Source: Candidatus Omnitrophota bacterium
GTDB lineage: Bacteria > Omnitrophota > Gorgyraeia > Aquiviventales > Aquiviventaceae
DNA length: 42,242 nt
Direction of reading: 5' to 3'
Assembly (NCBI GenBank): GCA_016209275.1
Contig: JACQWM010000004.1
Span: 1-42,242, forward strand
Shown piece by piece: positions 34,816 through 42,242 of the stretch. The position numbers were made by a program, and so were the translations under genes. How positions within the stretch are numbered: position 1 is the first letter of the stretch; every line of letters starts with the position of its first letter. The notes under the pieces are model-generated. The model made no database searches, was not told the DNA's origin, and saw nothing but the letters and a program-made list of their open reading frames with translations.

Positions 34816-35829
34816 ATGCCCAAGCCAGGAGAGATCGGGGGAAGCGTCGCTTGCGCGCCAGCGCTTTCTGTGATCATTCCCATCTTCAACGAGGAGGCGA
34901 TTCTGCTAGAGCTGGCCGAGCGGCTCACCCGCTGCCTGTGGGAGATGGGGGTGTCCTATGAGATCATCTTCGTGGATGATGGCAGCACGGACCGTTCGGG
35001 GGACATCTTGGAGCGCCTCGCGGCTGACTCGCACATTCGAGCGGTCCAGCTCTCACGGAACTTCGGCTTGACCATCGCGGTGACCGCAGGCCTGGATCAT
35101 GCGAGCGGCGAGCTCATCGCGCTGATGGATGGGGATCTGCAGGATGCCCCGGAAGATTTGCCGACGCTGGTGGCCAAGGTGCGCGAAGGTTACGATGTCG
35201 TCTACGCCATCCGGACCAAGCGCAAGGAGTCGATCATCAAGCGCGCCGTGGTCTTCGCGTTCTATCGGATGCTCAGTCGCATGACCTCGACCCCGCTGCC
35301 TGTGGATTCAGGGCTGTTCTCGGTGATGACCCGTCCGGTCGTCAACGCCCTGAAGCGTTTGCCTGAGCGTAGCCGCTACCTCAGTGGATTGCGAGCCTGG
35401 GTGGGCTTCACGCAATGTGGGGTTCCGATCGAGCGGGCCACCCGGCGAGTCGGAGCACCCCGTCAGACCTGGCGCAAGCTCAGTCGTCTGGCGATCGATG
35501 GGATGGTGTCATTCTCGTACGTCCCGCTGCGTCTGGCGACCGTGGCCGGGATCGTCACGGCGATCCTCTCGGCTGCTGGCGGCGTGTGGGCGGTATACAT
35601 GCGATTGTCGAGCGTCAATCCGCCCCCTGGCTGGGCGTCAATCGTGCTCATCGTGCTGTTCATCGGTAGCGTTCAACTGTTGGCGCTCGGCGTGATCGGA
35701 GAGTACATCGGGCGGGTCTATGATGAAGTGAAGGGCAGGCCGCTCTACGTGGTTCGAGCACGGAAAGGATTTGCTCAGCAGGCGGAGGCCGCAGGATGGC
35801 AGGTCGGGACCGGATGCGAATCGCGTTAG
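34816..35829 (+). CDS. Family 2 glycosyltransferase with two C-terminal membrane helices (GtrB/ArnC-like)
   Basis: This 337-residue inner-membrane enzyme should move a sugar from a nucleotide donor to polyprenyl phosphate. The GT-A domain shows LSVIIPIFNEE, EIIFVDDGSTD, QLSRNFGLTIAVTAGLDHA and ALMDGDLQDAPED (DxD-type metal site), then the QWRK-like region. Two membrane helices follow at about residues 237-258 and 270-300. This is the GtrB/DPM1/ArnC pattern. It could supply a lipid-linked sugar to the GT-C enzyme at 15346. ATG 34816 sits one base after the previous stop. Confidence 0.9.
   Translation: MPKPGEIGGSVACAPALSVIIPIFNEEAILLELAERLTRCLWEMGVSYEIIFVDDGSTDRSGDILERLAADSHIRAVQLSRNFGLTIAVTAGLDHASGELIALMDGDLQDAPEDLPTLVAKVREGYDVVYAIRTKRKESIIKRAVVFAFYRMLSRMTSTPLPVDSGLFSVMTRPVVNALKRLPERSRYLSGLRAWVGFTQCGVPIERATRRVGAPRQTWRKLSRLAIDGMVSFSYVPLRLATVAGIVTAILSAAGGVWAVYMRLSSVNPPPGWASIVLIVLFIGSVQLLALGVIGEYIGRVYDEVKGRPLYVVRARKGFAQQAEAAGWQVGTGCESR
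35784..35788 (+). promoter_or_regulatory. GGAGG ribosome binding site for radical SAM protein 2
   Basis: GGAGG lies seven bases before ATG 35796 and inside the glycosyltransferase gene. It favours that ATG over the more family-like ATG 35814 (MRIALVDVRSG), which lacks a good site. Confidence 0.6.
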
Positions 35830-37127
35830 TTGACGTGCGCTCCGGTCGGCGCGAGTGCATCAATCGGGATTTCATGGCCGGCTATGGCTGGGCGTTCAAC
35901 GCCGGCGATTCCTTCCCAGCCAAGCTCATCGAGATGGCCAAGCTCTTTGGCGAGCGCGTGCCGCTGATGTCGTATGGGTATCTCTCCGCGTTCTTCCGGC
36001 GCGCCGGCCATGAGGTGATCGTGGGGCCCGGGGTGCCGGACGATGCCGACCTAGCGATCATCCAATCCTCCATGGTGGAGCACACCGCCGAGCTGCGCAC
36101 CGCCGACCGAATTCGGCAGACCACGCGCGCCAAGATCGGGTTCATCGGGCCGTTTTCCGGGGCGAGGCCTGAGCTGTATGAAGCCCATGCGGATTTTATC
36201 ATCCGAGGAGAGCCTGAAGTCTGGGGCGAGCGGCTCGCTCAAGGCGACATCCCGGCAGGTGTCGTGAACGGAACCGAGAAGCTCAAGGTCGACGATCTGC
36301 CGTTTCCGGATTGGTCGCCGTTTCCCATCCGCTCCTACTCGTACCTGCCGGTCTTGAAGGAACGGCCGTTTTTGCCGATCCTCAGCAGCCGGGGATGTGT
36401 CTATGCGTGCAGCTATTGTCCCTACCCGGTCTTCTACGAATGGAACAAGCGAAGCGCGTCGAGTGTCCTGCAGGAGATCGCCTTCCTGGTCGAGCGATAC
36501 GGCATCCGCGGCCTGCTGTTCCGCGATCCCTTGTTCACCGCGGATCGCAAGCGGATCGTCGCCATCTGCGAAGGGATCATCAAGGCCGGCCACCGCCTGC
36601 GATGGGCGTGCGAGACCAGGCTGGATTTGCTCGATCAGTCGCTGCTCGATCTCATGGAGCGGGCTGGCCTGCGAGTCCTCAACGTGGCGGTCGAGTCAGC
36701 CGATGACACGGTGCTGATGGGTGTCAAGCGCAAGAACGCGACGGTGAGCCACCAAGAGACGATCATCCGCTACTGCGATCGCAAGGGCATCCGGGTGACC
36801 GTGTTCTACGTGCTGGCACTTCCGGAAGACACCGAAGCGACGATTCGAAAAACCGTGGCCCATGCGAAACGGCTCAACACGCATGTCGCGCAGTTCTTCG
36901 TCTGCACGCCGTTTCCTGGCACCGCTTTTTACGAGTCGTTGAAAGAGCGGATCGTTGAGGCCGACTGGGAACGCTTCGACTGCTATACGCCGACGTTTCG
37001 GCATGACCATCTGCAGCCGGAGCAAATCGTGCGGCTGAAAGAGCACGCCTACTGTTCCTATTATTATCGGCCCGCATGGCTGCTGGCCTGTCTGCGCCGA
37101 GCCAGCCGGGCGCTGATCCACGGGTGA
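35796..37127 (+). CDS. B12-binding radical SAM protein 2
   Basis: This 443-residue protein has an N-terminal cobalamin-binding-like domain (to about residue 150, with GYLSAFFRRAGHEVIVGPGV and FIIRGEPEVW) and a radical SAM core with C201, C205 and C208 in GCVYACSYCPYP. VESADDTVLMGVKRK and YVLALPEDTEATI continue the barrel. The cobalamin domain is shorter and lacks a DxHxxG motif, as in many class B enzymes. It overlaps the GT2 gene by 34 bases, so it is probably co-translated with it. Its substrate is unknown. A start at 35814 would shorten it by six residues. Confidence 0.85.
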   Translation: MAGRDRMRIALVDVRSGRRECINRDFMAGYGWAFNAGDSFPAKLIEMAKLFGERVPLMSYGYLSAFFRRAGHEVIVGPGVPDDADLAIIQSSMVEHTAELRTADRIRQTTRAKIGFIGPFSGARPELYEAHADFIIRGEPEVWGERLAQGDIPAGVVNGTEKLKVDDLPFPDWSPFPIRSYSYLPVLKERPFLPILSSRGCVYACSYCPYPVFYEWNKRSASSVLQEIAFLVERYGIRGLLFRDPLFTADRKRIVAICEGIIKAGHRLRWACETRLDLLDQSLLDLMERAGLRVLNVAVESADDTVLMGVKRKNATVSHQETIIRYCDRKGIRVTVFYVLALPEDTEATIRKTVAHAKRLNTHVAQFFVCTPFPGTAFYESLKERIVEADWERFDCYTPTFRHDHLQPEQIVRLKEHAYCSYYYRPAWLLACLRRASRALIHG

Positions 37128-37140
37128 AGGGAGCCGTCGT

Positions 37141-38163
37141 ATGCGCGTGCTGGTGACTGGGGCGAGCGGGTTTCTTGGCGCGGCCTTGGCGCGCGCTCAT
37201 CGAGCCTCCGGCGATGAGGTGCTGGCACTCCGGCACACCACGCCGCTGCCGCCAGATCTGGCCGGCGCGGTCGAAGAGTTGCGCGGAGACCTGCGGGACG
37301 CGGAGCGTCTTGGCCGGCCCGCGGTGGATGTGCTCTACCATTGCGCGGCGCTGATGGCAGATCGCGAAGACGCCCCCTACGCGGAATTTCATCGCATCAA
37401 CGTCCTGGGGACGGTGTCGTTGCTGCGCGCTGCGCGGTCGATGGGTCTGAAGCGCTTCGTCCATGTCAGTTCGGCCGGGGTGCTCGGACACACCCAGGCT
37501 CCAGCGACGGAAGCCGACCCGTACGGCCGCACGCTGACGAAGTACGAGCGTTCAAAAATGGAAGCGGAAATCATCGCGCGGCAAGCGATGCAAGACGGGC
37601 TGCCGGTCACCATCGTGCGGCCGGCACAGCTCTATGGGCCGGGCATGCGGCATCTCTGGCCGAAACTCATTGACGCCATCCGCCGAGGACGCGCCGTGCG
37701 GCCCGGGCCGGGGGCGGCGAAGATCCACTTCACCCATATCGACGATGTCGTTTGCGGGATCCGGTTGGCGGCCGAGGCCCCGTGCGCCGTGGGGCAGCTC
37801 TACCATCTCGCAGCCGCCTCGCCGGTGACCGCCCGGCATGCCCTGGAATCCATCGCGAGGGCGTTGGGGGTGCGGCCGCCGCGTCCCGTGCCCTATTGGC
37901 CCGTGTGGGCCGCGGCCGCGGCGGTCGAGCGGCTGCCCTGGCATCTTCGGTCTGGCCCATGGCGCATGCTGACGGTTCATCATGTGGAGCTCTTCGCTCG
38001 CGACCGGGTCTACGCGATCGACAAAGCCAGGACCGAATTGGGCTACGGTCCTGTCGTGTCGTGGGATGATGCCCTCGCCTCAGTGGTGGCGTCGTACGTC
38101 GAGCCTCAGGTCCCACTCCATCACCCGCAGCCGACTGACCCGTTGGAGCGCATGGTGAGATGA
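37141..38163 (+). CDS. NAD-dependent epimerase/dehydratase (3-beta-HSD-like SDR)
   Basis: This 340-residue SDR opens with VLVTGASGFLGAALARAH, has HVSSAGVLG, and the Tyr/Lys pair in KYERSKMEAE. The C-terminal part, with PYWPVWAAAAAVERLPWHL, contains a hydrophobic patch as in 3-beta-hydroxysteroid dehydrogenase-like SDRs, so a lipid-linked or membrane-near substrate is possible. A ribosome binding site AAGGGAG lies at 37127-37133. The end overlaps the next start as ATGA, tying it to the radical SAM-ABC fusion. Confidence 0.8.
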   Translation: MRVLVTGASGFLGAALARAHRASGDEVLALRHTTPLPPDLAGAVEELRGDLRDAERLGRPAVDVLYHCAALMADREDAPYAEFHRINVLGTVSLLRAARSMGLKRFVHVSSAGVLGHTQAPATEADPYGRTLTKYERSKMEAEIIARQAMQDGLPVTIVRPAQLYGPGMRHLWPKLIDAIRRGRAVRPGPGAAKIHFTHIDDVVCGIRLAAEAPCAVGQLYHLAAASPVTARHALESIARALGVRPPRPVPYWPVWAAAAAVERLPWHLRSGPWRMLTVHHVELFARDRVYAIDKARTELGYGPVVSWDDALASVVASYVEPQVPLHHPQPTDPLERMVR

Positions 38164-41100
38164 GCGTCGTGACGATCATTCGTCCGCCGACGGTGTTTTC
38201 TCGTCGGGCCTACAGCGCGCCCATCGTCCCGCCGCTCGGATCGGCGTACCTCGCAGCCGCCCTTCGGGAGGCAGGGATGGAACCGCAGGTGATCGACGCC
38301 GTGGGGGAGGACATCGAGCACATCGGCGTGACATCGCGGCCGAATCTCGCGTACCAGGGTCTGGCGATCGATCGGATCATTGATCGGATCTCCCCTCAGA
38401 CACGGCTCATCGCGATCTCGGCGATGTTCTCCCAGGAATGGCCTCATATCGAAGAGCTGATTCAGCGCCTCGGATCGGCGCGTCCCAACGTGCCGATCGC
38501 GGTCGGCGGGGAACACGCCACGGCGGCATGGGAGTACATCCTCGAGACGTCGCCAGCGGTCGCCTGTGTGGGGATCGGCGAGGGCGAGGAGCTCCTGTGC
38601 GATCTGGCCCGATGGGCCGACGGCGGCGGCGAGCTCGGAGCCATCCCAGGCATCGCGTATCGGCAGGCGGGGAACGCCGTCATGACCTCCCCGCGCAACA
38701 GGATTCGGGATGTCGATGGGCTCCCCTGGCCGGCGTGGGACCTGGTGCCGATCGAATCGTATCTTGGCGGAGGCTATGGCCATGGGGTGGATCTCGGCCG
38801 GAGCATGCCGATCTTAGCCACCCGGGGCTGTCCGTTTCAGTGCACCTTCTGCTCCAATCCCGCGATGTGGACGACGCGGTATGTGATGCGGGATATGGCC
38901 AAGGTCATTGATGAGATCGAGGCGTACCTGCGCGACTATCAGGCGACGAACATCGATTTCTACGACCTCACCGCCATCATCCGGAAAGACTGGGTGCTCA
39001 AGTTCTGCGACGAGATCCTTCGACGGAAGCTCGTGTTCACGTGGCAGCTCCCCAGCGGAACCCGCAGCGAGGCGCTCGATGGCGAGGTGCTGCCCAAACT
39101 GTATGAAGCCGGGTGCCGCAACCTGACCTACGCCCCGGAGAGCGGGTCGGAGCGCACGCTCAAGGCGATCAAGAAGGAGGTCCGCCTGCCAAAGATGGTC
39201 GAGTCCATCGCCTCGGCCAAGCGCGCCGGCATCAGCCTGAAGTGCAACCTCATCATCGGCTTTCCCACCGAGCGGCGATCCGACATGTGGCAGACCCTCC
39301 GCTTCGCCATGAAGATGGCCTGGCTGGGTGTGGATGATGTGCCGCTGTACTTGTTTTCACCCTATCCCGGAAGCGAGCTCTACCAGTACCTGCGTTCGAC
39401 GGGGAAGATTCCAACCATGGACAATGACTACTTCGAGTCGCTCGTCTGCTTCATGGACCTCTCGAGGTCCAGCCGGTACTGCGAGCGGGTCGGTCCGTTC
39501 GAGCTCAACGTCTATCGGGTCGCGGGCATGGCGGCCTTCTATGGCTTGAGTTACCTCCGGCATCCTTCGCGCATTCTTCGGACGCTCCGCAACCTGTGGC
39601 ATCGTGAGGCGACCACCGTGTTTGAGCAGCGGCTCATCGATATCTCCCGTCGCGCCTCATTCGCGATCGTCCGCCGCTTCAGGCGCCAGACGCTGGCCTT
39701 TTACTGGCGGACCGTGGTTACACCGTACCCGAAAGAAGTTGGCGCCATCATGCTGCTGATGTTCGTGGGTGCGGTGCTGGATGCGGCCACTGTGGGCATG
39801 ACGGTGCCGGTGCTGGATGTGTTAACCGCCGCCGGGCGCGTCCCGCAGGGGCCGGCGGTGACGATCGCCGGCGATCTGCTGCGTCTGATGGGGATCGCGC
39901 CGACGATTGAAGCGGTGGCGTTTGCCTTGATCGTCATCGCCAGCGCGCTGTTTTTGCTCCGCAGCGTCTTCTTCGTGGTCGATCAGCAGTACACGGCGAA
40001 GATTGCGGTCACGTTGCGATGTGCGACCAAGGCGGTGTTGTTCGAGCGGTTCCTGCGCGCGCAATACGAAGAGGTGCTCTCGCGCGGCCGCGGCCGGATT
40101 CTGAATGAGATCAACGCGCCGGCAGAGACCTTGGGCGGAGCCATCATGAATCTCGGCTCGCTCTTCATGGGCGTCTTCAGCAGCCTCGTCATGATCGCCT
40201 TGCTGCTCTACCTCTCGTGGTGGGGCACGATCGTCTTAGGCGGCGTGGCCCTGGCCGGAATGCAAGGGTGGCGCTGGTATGCGGATGCCCGCGCCGCCGG
40301 CGAGGGGAAAACGCTGTATCGGCTGCGCAACGACCAAAACAAGACCCAAGTCGACGCGATTGACGGATTGAAGATCGTGAAGACGTACGATTTGGAGCAT
40401 CGGATGACGGAGCGGTATGCCGGATGGCTGCGGCAGGAGCTGCGGCCGGAGCTGCGGCTGGTGTTCTTCCAGTACGGGCCGGTCATCGTGAATGAGCTGC
40501 TGGCGGCCGTGATCGTGGTGGGCTTAAGCGCGTGTTTGCTGCTTGTGCCGCGGCTGGGCCTGCGGCTGTCGATTTTGGCGGCGTTTCTGCTGGCGATCCG
40601 GAAAATCGCCCCGTCGCTGGCCACGGTGAATAAGGCGAGCGTCAACCTCAGCCGCTTCCGCCCGGTGCTTGAGACCATCGCCGAGCTGCAGACGCAATTG
40701 CCGCAGGAGCGGCTCGGCGGCCGCCCCGTCGGGCGGGTGGATGAGGTGCGGCTGCGCGAGGTTTCCTTCACCTATGCCTCGCGGCCTGATCGCGAGGTGC
40801 TGCATGACATTGAGGCGGTGCTGCGCCGCGGCACGGTGACGGCGGTCGTCGGATCGACCGGCTCTGGCAAGAGCACGCTCGCCAACCTCTTGCTTGGGTT
40901 GTTGTCGCCGCGGGCGGGGAGTGTGTTGATCAACGGTGTTGCGCTGCAGGAATTGGATTTGGCCGGTTGGCGCGCGCGGATCGGCTGTGTGCCCCAGGAT
41001 GTGTTTGTCTTCAATGCGACGATCGGCGACAACATCGCGCTGGGCGATGCCTCGCTCTCGTCTGCCCAGATCGAGCAGGCGGCCCGTGTGGCCCAGCTGC

Positions 41101-41489
41101 ACGACTTTGTGGTGTCGCTGCCGGAAGGATATGAGACGCTCGTCGGCGATCGGGGCTTGCGGCTCTCCGGCGGCCAGTGCCAGCGGCTGTCCATTGCGCG
41201 CGCGGTCGCGCGGCGGCCGCAGGTGTTGATGTTCGATGAGGCGACGAGCGCGCTGGACACGGTGACCGAGCGCGCGGTGCAGGAAGCCATCAACGCCTTG
41301 CATGAAGACGCGATTAGCGTCGTGATCGCCCATCGCCTCAGCACGGTGAAGCAGGCGGATCAGATCCTGGTGCTGAAAGACGGACGGATCGCGGAACTCG
41401 GCACGCACGAGACCCTCATGCGGCAGCAGGGCGTCTACGCCGGCTTGTACCTGCATGATGAGCCCGTCGCGGTGGCTGCGGAGCGCTAA
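38160..41489 (+). CDS. Fusion: B12-type radical SAM enzyme plus ABC exporter half-transporter
   Basis: One frame of 1109 residues carries two full proteins. Residues 1-200: cobalamin-binding-like domain (VPPLGSAYLAAALREAGME, VGGEHATAAWEYIL). About 210-440: radical SAM core with C224, C228, C231 in GCPFQCTFC. About 440-520: a basic helical linker (SRRASFAIVRRFRRQTLAFY). About 525-830: six-helix ABC transmembrane domain. About 860-1100: nucleotide-binding domain with Walker A GSTGSGKST (898-906, K904), signature LSGGQ (1002-1006), Walker B D1026/E1027 and switch H1058. The ABC half looks like MsbA/PglK-type lipid exporters. No stop interrupts the join. A coupled role, changing a lipid-linked glycan and then flipping it, is my inference. 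Confidence 0.88.
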   Translation: MSVVTIIRPPTVFSRRAYSAPIVPPLGSAYLAAALREAGMEPQVIDAVGEDIEHIGVTSRPNLAYQGLAIDRIIDRISPQTRLIAISAMFSQEWPHIEELIQRLGSARPNVPIAVGGEHATAAWEYILETSPAVACVGIGEGEELLCDLARWADGGGELGAIPGIAYRQAGNAVMTSPRNRIRDVDGLPWPAWDLVPIESYLGGGYGHGVDLGRSMPILATRGCPFQCTFCSNPAMWTTRYVMRDMAKVIDEIEAYLRDYQATNIDFYDLTAIIRKDWVLKFCDEILRRKLVFTWQLPSGTRSEALDGEVLPKLYEAGCRNLTYAPESGSERTLKAIKKEVRLPKMVESIASAKRAGISLKCNLIIGFPTERRSDMWQTLRFAMKMAWLGVDDVPLYLFSPYPGSELYQYLRSTGKIPTMDNDYFESLVCFMDLSRSSRYCERVGPFELNVYRVAGMAAFYGLSYLRHPSRILRTLRNLWHREATTVFEQRLIDISRRASFAIVRRFRRQTLAFYWRTVVTPYPKEVGAIMLLMFVGAVLDAATVGMTVPVLDVLTAAGRVPQGPAVTIAGDLLRLMGIAPTIEAVAFALIVIASALFLLRSVFFVVDQQYTAKIAVTLRCATKAVLFERFLRAQYEEVLSRGRGRILNEINAPAETLGGAIMNLGSLFMGVFSSLVMIALLLYLSWWGTIVLGGVALAGMQGWRWYADARAAGEGKTLYRLRNDQNKTQVDAIDGLKIVKTYDLEHRMTERYAGWLRQELRPELRLVFFQYGPVIVNELLAAVIVVGLSACLLLVPRLGLRLSILAAFLLAIRKIAPSLATVNKASVNLSRFRPVLETIAELQTQLPQERLGGRPVGRVDEVRLREVSFTYASRPDREVLHDIEAVLRRGTVTAVVGSTGSGKSTLANLLLGLLSPRAGSVLINGVALQELDLAGWRARIGCVPQDVFVFNATIGDNIALGDASLSSAQIEQAARVAQLHDFVVSLPEGYETLVGDRGLRLSGGQCQRLSIARAVARRPQVLMFDEATSALDTVTERAVQEAINALHEDAISVVIAHRLSTVKQADQILVLKDGRIAELGTHETLMRQQGVYAGLYLHDEPVAVAAER

Positions 41490-42095
41490 ATGCCGACGGT
41501 GAAACCGCGCACGGATGAGCAAGAGTTTTTGGAGCGGTATTTTGAAAGCTTCCGCCGGCTCTCGGAAGGCTCAGAGAGCCTCTTCGCGCAGCTGATCAGG
41601 ATCAAGCGCATCCTGGTTCAGGCCCATCGCGCCGGAGGCAAGGCGGTGGTGATCGGCAACGGGGGCAGTGCGGCCATCGCGAGCCATGTGGCGGTCGACC
41701 TGACGAAAAATGCCGGAGTTCAGGCCATCAACTTTAATGAGGCCGATCTCATCACCTGCTTGGCGAACGACTACGGGTATGAGCAATGGCTGGCCAAGGC
41801 CGTTGAGCTGTATGGGGAGCCGGGGGATGTGCTGGTGGCGATTTCCTCCAGCGGGACATCCAAGAATATCCTCAATGCCTGCGCGGCGGCGCAGCGCAAA
41901 TCGTTTGCGTCCGTGATCACGCTCTCAGGATTTTCACCGGAGAACCCGCTGCGCCGGTTTGGGGATGAGAATTTGTGGGTGGACAGCCGCGCGTATAACT
42001 TGGTGGAAGCGACGCATCAGTTGTGGTTGCTGGCCGTGGTCGATCTGATCATCGGCAAGGCCGAATATCCAGCATCAGGACCCGCAACATCATGA
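41490..42095 (+). CDS. SIS-domain protein, GmhA paralogue with altered active site
   Basis: This 201-residue protein has the SIS fold and phosphate loop [26 protein letters not shown], and a helical start. Relative to GmhA, the second metal ligand Glu is Asp (HVAVD), and at the C-terminal IQExHxxxxxH site the sequence reads [11 protein letters not shown], so Gln and the last His are lost. It is unlikely to be a canonical zinc isomerase for sedoheptulose-7-phosphate; a related sugar phosphate is possible. It follows the fusion gene directly and shares ATGA with the next gene. Confidence 0.82.
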   Translation: MPTVKPRTDEQEFLERYFESFRRLSEGSESLFAQLIRIKRILVQAHRAGGKAVVIGNGGSAAIASHVAVDLTKNAGVQAINFNEADLITCLANDYGYEQWLAKAVELYGEPGDVLVAISSSGTSKNILNACAAAQRKSFASVITLSGFSPENPLRRFGDENLWVDSRAYNLVEATHQLWLLAVVDLIIGKAEYPASGPATS

Positions 42096-42242
42096 AGGAA
42101 ATGATGCAACGTCCGAAGCAGGCCGTGATCTTAGCCGGGGGACGCGGCACGCGGCTGCGGCCGCTGACGGATACGCGGCCCAAGCCGATGATCGAGTTCC
42201 ACGGCAAGCCGTTTATGGCGTACCTGCTTGAGCTGCTGCGGG
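42092..42242 (+). CDS. Sugar-1-phosphate nucleotidyltransferase, 5' part only
   Basis: Fifty codons are seen before the window ends. They read [20 protein letters not shown] and then [20 protein letters not shown], the nucleotide-binding signature of the nucleotidyltransferase family, closest in style to HddC and RmlA-like proteins. The ATG overlaps the stop of the SIS gene (ATGA); ATGs at 42101 and 42104 are alternatives. With the second GHMP kinase (33792) and the SIS paralogue (41490) it forms a second sugar-activation set. Confidence 0.85.
   Translation, partial: MKEMMQRPKQAVILAGGRGTRLRPLTDTRPKPMIEFHGKPFMAYLLELLR

Noticed and set aside
39600-39760. Internal start that would separate the ABC half from the radical SAM half
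   Set aside because: The only nearby ATGs fall within the first membrane helix and lack a ribosome binding site; the frame is unbroken across the basic linker.

Overview
The window reads as one long gram-negative nucleotide-sugar and surface-glycan locus. Every gene I can support lies on the + strand. The DNA is GC-rich throughout, with no tRNA, rRNA, insertion sequence or phage gene. An LptD-type outer-membrane protein shows a diderm cell. Gene density, the variety of sugar enzymes and the lack of close likeness to a model organism suggest an uncultivated lineage; an Omnitrophota-like or similar candidate phylum is a guess only. No gene-free stretch exceeds 150 bases.

Left flank (1-5121): a membrane diguanylate cyclase, a short transaldolase and LptD. 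From about 5135 an extended -10 promoter leads into the sugar genes: UDP-glucose dehydrogenase, the complete dTDP-rhamnose set in the order C-A-B-D, a WbpA-type UDP-HexNAc dehydrogenase with an epimerase and a DegT aminotransferase, an L-2-hydroxyglutarate oxidase, a UDP-xylose synthase and a GT-C membrane glycosyltransferase (to 17163).

A second block starts at a winged-helix regulator (17296). The gap in front of it carries two matching palindromes 106 bp apart. The block holds a DegT protein with His in place of the catalytic Lys (a 3-dehydratase signature), a GDP-D-glycero-D-manno-heptose set (nucleotidyltransferase, HddA, GmhB, then GmhA), several SDR enzymes including Rmd-like and GDP-fucose-synthase-like proteins, a UDP-glucose dehydrogenase paralogue without its catalytic Cys, and a Gfo/Idh/MocA oxidoreductase. 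A thiamine-diphosphate E1 alpha/beta pair follows with no E2 or E3.

The right part (30381-42242) holds a UbiA/DPPR-synthase-like prenyltransferase, three cobalamin-type radical SAM proteins, a second HddA-like kinase, a GT2 enzyme, an altered SIS protein and the start of another nucleotidyltransferase. One of the radical SAM proteins is fused in a single 1109-residue reading frame to a complete ABC exporter half-transporter. Nine start/stop junctions are ATGA and three more overlap as TAATG or TGATG, so long translationally coupled operons are likely.

Best candidates for something new: the radical SAM-ABC exporter fusion; a possible pathway to a two-carbon-branched deoxy sugar (His-type DegT dehydratase plus orphan TPP E1 pair plus SDRs); inverted heptamer-repeat elements that fill whole intergenic gaps and supply or abut stop codons; and an 80-base cloverleaf-like palindromic element that forms the C-terminal tail of one gene.
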